Assembly (NCBI GenBank): GCA_937996535.1 | Contig: CALKVF010000011.1 | Span: forward strand, 1-26,029 | DNA from: an uncultured Novosphingobium sp. | GTDB taxonomy: Bacteria > Pseudomonadota > Alphaproteobacteria > Sphingomonadales > Sphingomonadaceae | Direction: 5' to 3' | Length of the DNA stretch: 26,029 nucleotides | Shown: positions 7,090 through 14,567 of the stretch, in pieces | Numbering within the stretch: position 1 is the first letter of the stretch | How the letters are laid out: every line of letters starts with the position of its first letter | Made by a program: the position numbers and the translations under genes | The notes under the pieces: model-generated | Database searches by the model: none | What the model was told of the DNA's origin: nothing | The model's input: only the letters and a program-made list of their open reading frames with translations

Positions 7090-7367
7090 AGTCTCTCCCG
7101 CGCGGCCATCAGGTCTTGCGGCTGCACTCCCAGCGCCTCGGCCGCGGCGACGAGGTCGGGTTCATGGGCAGCCAGAAAATCGAGTACCGCGCCCAGCATG
7201 GCGGGATTGCCAAGCCCGGCGCGCAGCGCATCGGGTGACAGCCCGGTCAGCGCCAGCAGGCGCTCGGCCCGCGGCGCATCGCCCAGCAGCCAGCCCAGCG
7301 CGCCCAGCGCCAGCGTTGCGGCATCGGGAAAATCGCCACGGTTCGGGGATTTCGGTTCGCGGATAAT
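7086..7367 (-). CDS. DUF3572 family protein (start codon unclear)
   Basis: The minus-strand frame ending at the TGA at 7088-7086 encodes a complete DUF3572-like protein: DFPDAATLALGALGWLLGD, APRAERLLALTGLSPDALR, NPAMLGAVLDFLAAHEPDL, then AAEALGVQPQDLMAARERL. This small helical family is common in alphaproteobacteria and has no known function. There is no in-frame ATG, GTG or TTG ahead of the conserved part: the frame opens after a TGA at 7401-7399 and offers only CTG (7373) or ATT (7367) as near-cognate starts. I give 7367 as a tentative start (93 aa); a few codons either way are possible. It overlaps the HAD gene (GTGA) and diverges from divK with only about 34 bp between the two starts. Confidence 0.68.
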   Translation of the reverse strand: MIREPKSPNRGDFPDAATLALGALGWLLGDAPRAERLLALTGLSPDALRAGLGNPAMLGAVLDFLAAHEPDLVAAAEALGVQPQDLMAARERL

Positions 7368-7401
7368 TGTCAGTCTCTCGTCCAGCGCGTAGGGCGCTCA
7401 C

Positions 7402-7779
7402 ATGGCAAAGCGTATCCTTGTTGTCGAGGACAACGACCTCAACCGCAAGCTGTTCTGCGACGTGCTCAAGAGCCAGGGCTATGCGGTGGAGCCGTGTGCC
7501 GACGGGCTTGAGGCGCTGGGCAAGGCGCGCGAATTCGTGCCCAACCTGATCATCATGGACATCCAGCTGCCCAATGTCTCGGGCCTCGACCTGATCGAAC
7601 AGGCCAAGGCCGATGCCACATTGCGCGCGATCCCGGTGCTGGCCGTCACCGCCTATGCCGGCAAGGGCGACGAGGAACGCATCCGCGACGCCGGGGCCGA
7701 AGGCTATCTGGCCAAACCTGTCTCGATCGGGCCGTTCATGGCTGCGGTCAAAGCCCTTGTTGAGAAAGCCGCCGCTTGA
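7402..7779 (+). CDS. divK: Single-domain response regulator DivK
   Basis: A 125-aa stand-alone receiver domain with no output domain. MAKRILVVEDNDLNRKLF carries the acidic pocket, Asp53 in IIMDIQLP is the phospho-acceptor, AVTAYAGKGDEERIRDAGAE holds the Thr switch residue and YLAKPVS the conserved Lys. The MDIQLPNVSGL and KGDEERIR blocks are the signature of DivK, the cell-fate switch that in Caulobacter signals through DivL and CckA to lower CtrA activity; the resemblance to Caulobacter DivK is recalled and strong. In Caulobacter divK is followed by pleD; here it is followed by sphingolipid genes. A small hairpin, CGGCC-AAAG-GGCCG (7817-7830), lies downstream without a U-tract. Confidence 0.93.
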   Translation: MAKRILVVEDNDLNRKLFCDVLKSQGYAVEPCADGLEALGKAREFVPNLIIMDIQLPNVSGLDLIEQAKADATLRAIPVLAVTAYAGKGDEERIRDAGAEGYLAKPVSIGPFMAAVKALVEKAAA

Positions 7780-7856
7780 CATTCGCGGCCTCGCGCCGCT
7801 TTTCCGCCCCATTCTTCGGCCAAAGGGCCGCATTCACTGCTGGAGCACCGACTATC

Positions 7857-8096
7857 ATGGACCGCGCCGAAACCGCCGCGAAGATCGCCGCCCTGATCGA
7901 ACCCTTCAACAAGAAGGGCGTTGCGATCACCGATGCCTCGACCTTTGCGGGCGATCTGGAATTCGACAGCCTGACGGTGATGGATTTCGTCGCCGAGATC
8001 GAGGACGCCTTCGACATCATCATCTCGATGAACCAGCAGGCCGAGATCGAGAACTACGGCCAGTTGATCGACGCCGTGGTCAAGCTGCAGGGCTGA
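7857..8096 (+). CDS. Acyl carrier protein dedicated to sphingolipid synthesis
   Basis: A 79-aa acyl carrier protein. The phosphopantetheine attachment site is Ser38 in EFDSLTVMDFVAEIEDAF; the helix II pattern fits the ACP fold. Its position, 37 bp upstream of serine palmitoyltransferase and on the same strand, is the arrangement known from sphingolipid-producing alphaproteobacteria, where a special ACP supplies the acyl thioester to the palmitoyltransferase. It is therefore probably not the housekeeping fatty-acid ACP, which is normally next to fabF. ATG at 7857; the upstream GGAG is about 12 nt away, so initiation is probably moderate. Confidence 0.9.
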   Translation: MDRAETAAKIAALIEPFNKKGVAITDASTFAGDLEFDSLTVMDFVAEIEDAFDIIISMNQQAEIENYGQLIDAVVKLQG

Positions 8097-8133
8097 GGCC
8101 CGGTTGCGGCAAGCAGAGGACTTACCAATCGTC

Positions 8134-9336
8134 ATGACCGACCTTTTCTCCAAGTTCGACCCGCTGATCGAACAGCGCCGCGCGCTGCTGTCGACCGGGG
8201 TGACCGATCCGTTCAACCTGGTGATGGAAAAGGTAGTCTCGCCCACCGTCGCCATGTGCAACGGGCGCGAAACGATCCTGCTCGGCACCTACAATTACAT
8301 GGGCATGACCTTTGACCCCGACGTGATCGCGGCGGGCAAGCAGGCGCTCGACGATTTCGGCGCGGGCACCACCGGCAGCCGCGTGCTCAACGGCACCTAT
8401 GCCGGGCACCGCGCGGTCGAAGATGCGCTCAAGGACTTTTACGGGATGGACCACGCGATGGTCTTTTCCACCGGCTACCAGGCCAACCTCGGGATCATCA
8501 GCACGATCGCGGGCAAGGGCGATTACATCGTGCTCGACATCGACAGCCACGCCTCGATCTGGGACGGCTGCAAGATGGGCGATGCCGAAGTCGTGCCCTT
8601 CAAGCACAACGACATCGAAGCGATGGAAAAGCGCCTCAAGCGCATTCCCGAAGGCGCGGGCAAGCTGGTCGTGCTCGAAGGCGTCTATTCGATGCTGGGC
8701 GACATCGCCCCGCTCAAGGAAATGATTGCCGTCGCCAAGAAGCACGGCGCGATGGTGCTCGTGGATGAAGCGCACTCGATGGGCTTCATCGGACCCAACG
8801 GGCGCGGCGTGGCCGAAGATCAGGGCTGCCTCGACGATGTCGATTTCGTGATCGGCACGTTCTCGAAGTCGGTCGGCACGGTCGGGGGCTTCTGCGTCTC
8901 GAACCACCCCAAGTTCGAGATCATGCGCCTCGTCTGCCGTCCCTATGTGTTCACCGCCAGCCTGCCGCCGAGCGTGGTGGCAACCGCCTGCACCTCGATC
9001 CGCAAGCTGATGCACGCGGGCGACAAGCGCGCCCACCTCTGGGAAAATTCGCGCACGCTGCACAAGGGCCTGCGCGATGCTGGCTTTACCCTTGGCACCG
9101 ACGAGCCGCAGAGCGCGATCATTGCGGTGATCATGCCCGATCTGGAACGCGGTGCGCTGATGTGGGAAGCGCTGCTGGAAGAAGGGCTTTACGTGAACCT
9201 CGCCCGCCCGCCGGCAACCCCGGCGGGGATGACCCTGCTGCGCTGCTCGCTGTGCGCCGAACATTCGGCAGAGCAGGTCCAGACGATCATCGGCATGTTC
9301 GAACGCGCCGGCAAGCGCGCCGGGATCCTGGGCTAA
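8134..9336 (+). CDS. spt: Serine palmitoyltransferase
   Basis: A 400-aa soluble, PLP-dependent alpha-oxoamine synthase that condenses L-serine with an acyl thioester to 3-ketosphinganine, the first step of sphingolipid synthesis. Diagnostic stretches are ILLGTYNYMGMTFDPDVIAA, GTTGSRVLNGTY, VFSTGYQANLGIISTIAGKG, VLVDEAHSMGF (PLP-binding Asp and His) and GTFSKSVGTVGG with the Schiff-base Lys245; ARPPATPAG is the loop typical of bacterial SPT. The sequence is very close to the recalled Sphingomonas paucimobilis enzyme (420 aa), which has a slightly longer N-terminus. ATG at 8134 is preceded by AGAGGA at a long 13 nt; a TTG at 8104 in frame would add 10 residues. Glycine-utilising relatives (KBL, ALAS) are less likely given the SPT-like loop and the adjacent ACP. 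Confidence 0.94.
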   Translation: MTDLFSKFDPLIEQRRALLSTGVTDPFNLVMEKVVSPTVAMCNGRETILLGTYNYMGMTFDPDVIAAGKQALDDFGAGTTGSRVLNGTYAGHRAVEDALKDFYGMDHAMVFSTGYQANLGIISTIAGKGDYIVLDIDSHASIWDGCKMGDAEVVPFKHNDIEAMEKRLKRIPEGAGKLVVLEGVYSMLGDIAPLKEMIAVAKKHGAMVLVDEAHSMGFIGPNGRGVAEDQGCLDDVDFVIGTFSKSVGTVGGFCVSNHPKFEIMRLVCRPYVFTASLPPSVVATACTSIRKLMHAGDKRAHLWENSRTLHKGLRDAGFTLGTDEPQSAIIAVIMPDLERGALMWEALLEEGLYVNLARPPATPAGMTLLRCSLCAEHSAEQVQTIIGMFERAGKRAGILG

Positions 9337-9337
9337 A

Positions 9338-9988
9338 TCAGCCGAGCGGATCGCCCGGACCGTCGGGGGTTCCCTGCGCCGCCTGGGCGCGGCGGAACCC
9401 CGGACGGCGGCTCAGCCGCGCAAAATAGTCAGCCATGCCGGGCGTGACCTGATCGGCCAGCCCAATCGACAGCGCCAGCATCACGGCATAGCCGACCGAA
9501 ATATCGGCCATGGTAAAGCGCCCGGCGCAAGCGAACTCCTCGCCCATCAGCGCCTCGGCGTTGCGCAGCCGTGATCCGAACCACTGGGCATAGTCCTCGG
9601 CCGCTTGCGGCAGCCGGCGCGCTTCGGGCTCAAGCCGGGTGTAGCGCAGGTGGATCGTCTGCGGGAACGTCAGCGTGGCTTCGCCCATGTGCAGGAAATT
9701 GAGATAGGGGCCATAGTCCGGCTCATCCGTCGCCACGGCCAGCGGGCTTGGCCCGAAGCGGGTGGCAAGGAAATGCGGGATCGCCGCGCTTTCGGTCATC
9801 AGCCGCCCATCGACCAGCATGGCCGGGACCGTGCCGAGCGGGTTGATCTCCCGGTAGCCCTCAACCGTGGCGCGCGGCGGGAACGGCACCAGCTCAAGGC
9901 TGTAGGGCAGCTCCAGCTCCTCCAGCGCCCAGAGCGCCCGGAACGAGCGCGCATCGCGGCAGTGCCAGAGCCAGATCGCCGCGCTCAT
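9338..9988 (-). CDS. Glutathione S-transferase family protein
   Basis: A 216-aa protein with the two-domain GST layout. The thioredoxin-like N-terminal domain (residues 1-80) contains the active-site region LWHCRDARSFRALWALEELE, the INPLGTVPAMLVDG block with the cis-Pro, and TESAAIPHFLA with the glutathione-binding Glu-Ser pair. The helical C-terminal domain has FTMADISVGYAVMLALSIGL, the N-capping box region. Substrate unknown. The ATG at 9988 overlaps the stop of the membrane protein gene by four bases (ATGA), indicating a two-gene operon. Its stop is one base from that of the convergent serine palmitoyltransferase gene, leaving no room for a separate terminator. Confidence 0.92.
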   Translation of the reverse strand: MSAAIWLWHCRDARSFRALWALEELELPYSLELVPFPPRATVEGYREINPLGTVPAMLVDGRLMTESAAIPHFLATRFGPSPLAVATDEPDYGPYLNFLHMGEATLTFPQTIHLRYTRLEPEARRLPQAAEDYAQWFGSRLRNAEALMGEEFACAGRFTMADISVGYAVMLALSIGLADQVTPGMADYFARLSRRPGFRRAQAAQGTPDGPGDPLG

Positions 9989-10620
9989 CCCGGCAGGCTC
10001 GCAGCGGCTTCGCACTTGGCGCTGCTCTGGCTCGCGCCGCCGCCCAGCATGGTGAGGGCAAGGAAGCCCGCGACCACCACCACGGCAAACCCGGCCGTCG
10101 CCAGCCCGAGATAGCGATCGATCAAGGCCTTGATCGGCGCGCCGAACAGGCGGAACAGCACGCCCACGATCAGGAAGCTGATCGAACGGCTGATGATGCT
10201 GGCGCCGATGAAGGTCAGCAGCGGCATACCGATGAACCCGGCGGTGATCGTCAGCAGCTTGAAGGGGATCGGGGTGGCGCCCTTGATCATGATGATCTCG
10301 GCCCCGTATTCGCGCAAATAGCACGCCGCCTTGGGGAAGCTTTGCGTCAGGTGCAGCGCGGCGAGCAGCTGGGTGCCGATGCTGTCATAGAGGAAATGCC
10401 CGATGGCATAGCCCAGCAGCCCGCCCGCGACCGAGGCCAGGGTGGCGATCAGCGCAAAGCGCACCGCCTTGCGGGGTTCGGCCAGGCACATGATCCCGAG
10501 CAACGGGTGCGGCGGGATCGGAAAGAAGCTCGCCTCGACAAAGGCAAAGGCTGCCAGCCACCATTCGGCGCGCGAATCCGCGGCCTTGGCCAGGGTCCAG
10601 TCGTAAAGGCGGCGCAGCAT
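9985..10620 (-). CDS. YqaA/DedA-like integral membrane protein
   Basis: A 211-aa membrane protein of the YqaA branch of the DedA/SNARE-associated (VTT) superfamily. The hydrophobic segments are around residues 22-50 (AFAFVEASFFPIPPHPLLGI), 58-80 (IATLASVAGGLLGYAIGHFL), 115-145 (containing IKGATPIPFKLLTITAGFIG) and two near the C-terminus. The Glu in FVEASFFPIPP and the Pro-rich re-entrant motifs ATPIPFK match the superfamily, whose members act in lipid scrambling or proton-coupled flux; the substrate here is unknown. Start is the ATG at 10620; a TTG sits directly upstream. It lies directly upstream of, and diverges from, the GTA cluster. Confidence 0.9.
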   Translation of the reverse strand: MLRRLYDWTLAKAADSRAEWWLAAFAFVEASFFPIPPHPLLGIMCLAEPRKAVRFALIATLASVAGGLLGYAIGHFLYDSIGTQLLAALHLTQSFPKAACYLREYGAEIIMIKGATPIPFKLLTITAGFIGMPLLTFIGASIISRSISFLIVGVLFRLFGAPIKALIDRYLGLATAGFAVVVVAGFLALTMLGGGASQSSAKCEAAASLPG

Positions 10621-10693
10621 CAAGGCTCCCTTCAGGCACGTTGCGCCGCTTGCCTAGCCGCCCGGTCCGCTGGCGACAAGCCTGACCCATATG

Positions 10694-10708
10694 TAACCTA
10701 TTTGGTTA
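10694..10708. promoter_or_regulatory. Inverted repeat, candidate operator in front of the GTA cluster
   Basis: TAACC-TATTT-GGTTA, a perfect 5-bp inverted repeat with a 5-nt centre, ending 7 bp before the TTGACA -35 element of the putative GTA promoter. Position and symmetry suit a dimeric regulator. It is not a CtrA site (those are direct repeats). The binding protein is unknown. Confidence 0.4.
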
Positions 10709-10715
10709 TTTAAAC

Positions 10716-10744
10716 TTGACATCGTCACGCTGTTTCGGTACATA
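10716..10744 (+). promoter_or_regulatory. Putative sigma-70-type promoter of the GTA cluster
   Basis: TTGACA (10716-10721), a 17-bp spacer, then TACATA (10739-10744). The -35 hexamer is perfect and the spacing ideal; the -10 is weak (3 of 6), which would suit a promoter that needs an activator. It lies in an AT-rich island about 70 bp before the small terminase start and is the only such element I find ahead of the cluster. Known GTAs use GafA- or GafYZ-type activators; no such gene is in the window. Confidence 0.5.
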
Positions 10745-10816
10745 TACAGAACATCGCGATGGACCGATTCGAACGGCCCTTGCGCCACCCCCTTTCAGCA
10801 ATCGGAACGAACACGC

Positions 10817-11314
10817 ATGGCGGACTCTCCCAAGTCCGGACGGCGCGGCCTGCCCGCGCCATCCGAGCTGCCGCGCTTCAGGCAATGGTCGAAGCCGTTC
10901 CTGGCCGAACTTGCAGCCACGTCCAATGTCTCGGCCGCCGCGCGCAAGGCCGGGATCGCCACCGCCACCGCCTATGAAGCGCGGCGGCTCAATCCCGAAT
11001 TCAACCGCGCGTGGAGCCGCGCGCTATGCGAAGGCTATGACCATCTCGAAATGGAGCTGCTCCACCGCCTGCGCAGCGGCGAGGTCAAGCCGGCCGCCGG
11101 GGCCCGCCGGGGTGCCCGCGCGTTTGACAACGCCACCGCGTTTCGCCTGCTCGCCGCGCACCGCGAAAGCGCCGCCCGCCAGCGCGCGATCCGCGACAAT
11201 GAAGACGCCGAAGCGATCATCCTCGCAATCAATGCCAAGCTCGAAAAGATGCGCCAACGCCGGCTGACCGCCTTGCCGCTGCCAGCCCCCGCCGATGCCG
11301 CCAGCGATGAGTGA
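10817..11314 (+). CDS. GTA small terminase (TerS-like)
   Basis: A 165-aa DNA-binding subunit of the packaging motor, in the position of gene 1 of the R. capsulatus GTA. The core has a helix-turn-helix-like segment, FLAELAATSNVSAAARKAGI followed by ATATAYEARRLNPEFNRAW (residues 33-71), then HLEMELLHRLRSGEVK and RAFDNATAFRLLAAHRES, and a charged C-terminal helix ending in NAKLEKMRQRR. In GTAs this protein is adapted for non-specific, headful packaging of host DNA. ATG at 10817; the gene's end overlaps the large terminase start (11307), so they are coupled. Confidence 0.86.
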   Translation: MADSPKSGRRGLPAPSELPRFRQWSKPFLAELAATSNVSAAARKAGIATATAYEARRLNPEFNRAWSRALCEGYDHLEMELLHRLRSGEVKPAAGARRGARAFDNATAFRLLAAHRESAARQRAIRDNEDAEAIILAINAKLEKMRQRRLTALPLPAPADAASDE

Positions 11315-12635
11315 CGCCGCCCTGCTGCGCGCGCTGCTCGATACGCCCGAGAGCGAACGGCTGCGCGCGCTGCGCGACCTCAGCGAGGAACAGGCCCGCG
11401 AATTTGCGCACCACTGGCAGCTCTGGGCGCGGCGCGATCAGCTGCCCCCGCCGGGCGACTGGCGGGTATGGCTGATCATGGCCGGGCGCGGCTTTGGCAA
11501 GACCCGCGCCGGGGCCGAATGGGTCCGCGCGGTGGCCGCCGCCGATCCCGCCGCGCGGATCGCGCTGGTCGGCGCTTCGCTGGGCGAGGCCCGCGCGGTG
11601 ATGGTCGAGGGCGAAAGCGGCCTGCTCGAAGTCTGCCCGCCGCGCAGCCGTCCGCTGTTCGAACCCTCGCTGCGGCGGCTGACCTGGCCCAATGGCGCGC
11701 AGGCCACGCTCTATTCCGCGCAGGAACCCGAAAGCCTGCGCGGCCCGCAACATAGTCACGCCTGGTGTGACGAACTCGCCAAGTGGGACAATGCCGCGGG
11801 CCGCGCGGTGCGCGCCTGGGACAATCTGCTGCTGGGGCTGCGGCTGGGCGATGCCCCGCGCGCCGCGGTGACCACCACCCCGCGCGCCGTGCCGCTACTG
11901 CGCCGCCTGATCGAACAGGATGGCACCGTGGTGACGCGCGGGCGGACCGAGGACAACGCCGATCACCTGCCCGAACGCTTCGTGCAGGGCATCCGCCGCC
12001 AATATGGCCGCTCGGCGCTGGGACGGCAAGAACTCGACGGGGAACTGATCGCCGATGCCGAAGGCGCGCTGTGGACCCGGGCGCTGCTCGAAGCCCGGCG
12101 CGAAGCCGCTGCCACCAGCCCGGTCACCCGCGTGGTGATCGGGGTCGATCCGCCGGTTTCGGCGGGCGGCGATGCCTGCGGGATCGTGGTCTGCGCCGCG
12201 TGCGAGGACGGGATTGCCCGGGTGCTGGCCGATGCCAGCCTCGAAAAGCCCAGCCCCGAGCGCTGGGCCCGCGCCGTTGCCCGCACCGCCGAGGCCTGGG
12301 CCGCCGACCGCGTGGTGGCCGAGGCCAACCAGGGCGGCAGCATGGTCGCCAGCGTGCTGCGCGCCGCCGATATCGCGCTGCCGATCCGGCTGGTCCACGC
12401 CCGCCAGGGCAAGAGCGCCCGGGCAGAACCGGTCGCCGCGCTCTACGAAGCGGGGCGGGTGCGCCACGTCGGCCAGTTGCCGAGCCTGGAAGACCAGCTC
12501 TGCGGCCTGATCGCCGGCGGTGCCTATCACGGCCCCGGTCGCAGCCCCGACCGCGCCGACGCGCTGGTCTGGGCCCTCACCGTATTGATGCTTGCCCCGC
12601 GCCTGCGCCCCCGTGTGCGCCACGATCTTGTTTGA
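11307..12635 (+). CDS. GTA large terminase (TerL)
   Basis: A 442-aa ATPase/nuclease that drives DNA into the capsid. The Walker A motif is GRGFGKT at residues 60-66, followed by RAGAEWVR; ALVGASLGEARAVMVEGESG is the segment after strand 2; the Walker B Asp155-Glu156 lie in WCDELAKW; TTTPRAVPLLRRL is the coupling-motif region. The RNase H-like nuclease domain begins at VVIGVDPPVSAGGDACGIVV (Asp281), continues with VVAEANQGGSMV (Glu339) and ends at SPDRADALVWAL (Asp415, Asp418). All motifs of a functional terminase are present. I chose ATG 11307 (MSDAALL), which overlaps the small terminase gene; an in-frame ATG at 11295 would add four residues. Confidence 0.95.
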   Translation: MSDAALLRALLDTPESERLRALRDLSEEQAREFAHHWQLWARRDQLPPPGDWRVWLIMAGRGFGKTRAGAEWVRAVAAADPAARIALVGASLGEARAVMVEGESGLLEVCPPRSRPLFEPSLRRLTWPNGAQATLYSAQEPESLRGPQHSHAWCDELAKWDNAAGRAVRAWDNLLLGLRLGDAPRAAVTTTPRAVPLLRRLIEQDGTVVTRGRTEDNADHLPERFVQGIRRQYGRSALGRQELDGELIADAEGALWTRALLEARREAAATSPVTRVVIGVDPPVSAGGDACGIVVCAACEDGIARVLADASLEKPSPERWARAVARTAEAWAADRVVAEANQGGSMVASVLRAADIALPIRLVHARQGKSARAEPVAALYEAGRVRHVGQLPSLEDQLCGLIAGGAYHGPGRSPDRADALVWALTVLMLAPRLRPRVRHDLV

Positions 12636-12638
12636 CCT

Positions 12639-12652
12639 CCTTTTGCGAAAGG
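12639..12652 (+). promoter_or_regulatory. Hairpin over the ribosome-binding site of the portal gene
   Basis: CCTTT-TGCG-AAAGG, a 5-bp stem with a 4-nt loop. The right arm AAAGG (12648-12652) is the Shine-Dalgarno sequence of the portal gene, 6 nt before its ATG at 12659. Folding would hide the site until ribosomes finishing the large terminase (stop at 12635) approach, so it may couple their translation. Confidence 0.35.
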
Positions 12653-12658
12653 CCCGCC

Positions 12659-13808
12659 ATGTCCTTCCTTCAGAGCCTTGCCGCCGCGTTCAAGGGGCAG
12701 AGCCGCGTGCCGCTGGCGCGCAATTTCGTCTCGCCGTGGATCTTTGCCGATGGCGGCGGGGGCCGCGTGCCGTTTGACTATGGCCAGGCAGCCAAGCGCG
12801 CCTATCTCGACAATCCGGTGGCGCAGCGCGCGGTGCGGCTGGTGGCCGAAGGGATCGCCGGCGCGCCGCTGATGCCGACCGATCCGGCGCTGGCCCGGCT
12901 GGTCAGCGCCACCAGCGCGGGCCAATCGCTGCTCGAAACGCTGGCCAGCCAGTTGCTGCTCCACGGCAATGCCTATGTCCAGATCGTCAAGGATGACGCG
13001 GGCCGCCCGGCCGAACTGTTTGCGCTGAGGCCCGAGCGGGTCAGCGTGATCGCGGGGAGCGATGGCTGGCCCGGCGGCTATGCCTACCGGGTCGGGGACA
13101 CCGCGCTCAGCCTTCCGCTGCTCGACGAGGATGCCTCACCCCGGGATCATCCACATCAAGTCGTTCCACCCGGCCGATGACCATTACGGCGCGGGCTGTC
13201 TGGCGGCAGCCGATCAGGCCGTGGCGACCCACAACGCCGCGGCCGACTGGAACCGGATGCTGCTGGAAAACGCGGCGCGGCCATCGGGCGCGCTGGTCTA
13301 TGATCCGGGCGATGCGGGCGGGCTGAGCGCCGACCAGTTCGATCGGCTCAAGGCCGAACTCGCGCAGGCCTATAGCGGGCATGGCAATGCCGGGCGGCCG
13401 ATGCTGCTCGAAGGCGGGCTCAAATGGCAGGCGCTTAGCCTCAGCCCCGCCGATATGGACTTTGCCGAGCTTAAGGCCGCCGCCGCGCGCGACATCGCGC
13501 TGGCCTTTGGCGTGCCGCCGATGCTGCTCGGCCTGCCGGGCGACGCCACCTATGCCAATTACCGCGAGGCCAACCGCGCATTGTGGCGGCTGACCCTGCT
13601 ACCGCTGGCGGGCAAGATCCTCGCCGCGCTGGGCGAGGGGCTGGAAACCTGGTTCGCCGACGCCCCGCTCGCCATCGACCTCGACCGGGTGCCCGCGCTG
13701 GCCGAAGACCGCGAGCGGCTGTGGAGCCAGGTCGGCACCGCGGCGTTCCTCAACGACGGTGAAAAGCGCGCGATGCTGGGCCTGCCCCCGCTTGACCCGG
13801 CCCATTGA
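12659..13808 (+). pseudogene. GTA portal protein, interrupted by a one-base frameshift
   Basis: HK97-family portal protein (GTA gene 3), the dodecameric ring through which DNA enters the head. The first part, from the ATG at 12659 (SD AAAGG), reads MSFLQSLAAAFKGQSRVPLA through AYVQIVKDDAGRPAELFALR to LPLLDEDASP; the remainder, GIIHIKSFHPADDHYGAGCL to LGLPPLDPAH, is in the +1 frame. The switch falls at a run of four C (13139-13142). Removing one C gives DEDASPGIIHIKSF without a gap and a 382-aa protein, close to the usual GTA portal length. As written, translation ends at a stop near 13180 after about 173 residues. Either the base is a sequencing or assembly error, or the GTA is defective here. 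No slippery heptamer or stimulatory structure suggests programmed shifting. Confidence 0.9.
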
Positions 13809-13819
13809 AAGAACAAACA

Positions 13820-14128
13820 ATGAACAGAGAAGAGATGGTGGCCCGCCTCATCGCGCAAGCCGCCGATGCCGGCGGCGATCTGGTGACCCTGCGCGCGATC
13901 GTCGAGGAAGCGAGCGAAATCGGCGCGGAGCGGGTGATGACCCGCATGGGGCTCGATGATCCGCGCGCCCATTCCGACCTCAACGAGCTGCGCCAGCTGC
14001 TTCAGGCCTGGCGCGATGCCAAGGCCAGCGCGTGGAAGGCCGCGATCGCCTGGGTGGTGCGCGGCGGGCTTGCCTTGCTGCTGCTGGGGATCGCCTGGCG
14101 CACCGGCACCACCGGGCTGCTCAAGTGA
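13820..14128 (+). CDS. DUF6127-type small membrane-segment protein (GTA gene 3.5 position)
   Basis: A 102-aa protein between portal and prohead protease. The first two thirds are charged and helical (EEMVARLIAQAADAGGDLVT, then RAIVEEASEIGAERVMTRMG, HSDLNELRQLLQAWRDAK), followed by one hydrophobic segment at about residues 78-96 (IAWVVRGGLALLLLGIAW). The same kind of small protein sits here in alphaproteobacterial GTAs, and I recall the family as DUF6127; function unknown. Start is the ATG at 13820; a TTG at 13805 overlapping the portal stop is in frame but has no better signal. Its stop overlaps the GTG start of the protease. Confidence 0.78.
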   Translation: MNREEMVARLIAQAADAGGDLVTLRAIVEEASEIGAERVMTRMGLDDPRAHSDLNELRQLLQAWRDAKASAWKAAIAWVVRGGLALLLLGIAWRTGTTGLLK

Positions 14129-14541
14129 CCGCGCCCGCATCCGGCGCTCCGCTGCGCTTTGCCGGCTATGCCGCGCTGTTCGGCCTGCGCGATGCCGGGC
14201 GCGATCTGATCCGCCCCGGTGCCTTTACCCGCACGCTGGCCGAACGCGATGATCCGCTGCCGCTCTATTGGCAGCACCGCCCCGACCAGCGGATCGGCTG
14301 GATCGAACAGGCGCGCGAGGATGCCCGCGGCCTCAGGGTGATCGCCAGCATCGACAATCCGCAGGGCGGGGCAGCCGCGGCCCTGCGCCGCGGCGCCGTG
14401 ACCGGGCTGTCGTTCGGCTACCGCGCGCGCGGCTTCACCCGCGGTGTGGCGGGGCGCAATCTGACCGCGATCGAGCTGTTCGAGGTGAGCCTCGTCACCC
14501 ACCCGATGCAGCACGGCGCGCGGGTCCACCTGCTCGCCTGA
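14125..14541 (+). CDS. GTA prohead protease (HK97 family)
   Basis: A 138-aa maturation protease (caudoviral U35-like family) that removes the N-terminal scaffolding part of the capsid protein during assembly. RFAGYAALFGLRDAGRDLIR and PGAFTRTLAERDDPLPLYWQ form the N-terminal core; the catalytic His is in LYWQHRPDQ and the catalytic Ser in AVTGLSFGYRARGF, with LFEVSLVTHPM the conserved end. I start at the GTG at 14125, which overlaps the preceding stop (GTGA) and places the core directly at the N-terminus; there is no suitable ATG. The frame is open further upstream but that would be out-of-frame gene 3.5 sequence. Confidence 0.93.
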   Translation: MTAPASGAPLRFAGYAALFGLRDAGRDLIRPGAFTRTLAERDDPLPLYWQHRPDQRIGWIEQAREDARGLRVIASIDNPQGGAAAALRRGAVTGLSFGYRARGFTRGVAGRNLTAIELFEVSLVTHPMQHGARVHLLA

Positions 14542-14567
14542 CCTCTGTTTTTCAGCCTCCCATTTCC

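Noticed and set aside
10680..10816. CtrA or LexA site in the GTA promoter region
   Set aside because: No TTAA-N7-TTAA with acceptable mismatches and no GTTC-N7-GTTC were found; only the inverted repeat TAACC-N5-GGTTA stands out.
11783..12658. Open frame leading into the portal gene from within the large terminase
   Set aside because: The portion before 12659 is out-of-frame terminase sequence; only the part from the ATG at 12659 is portal.
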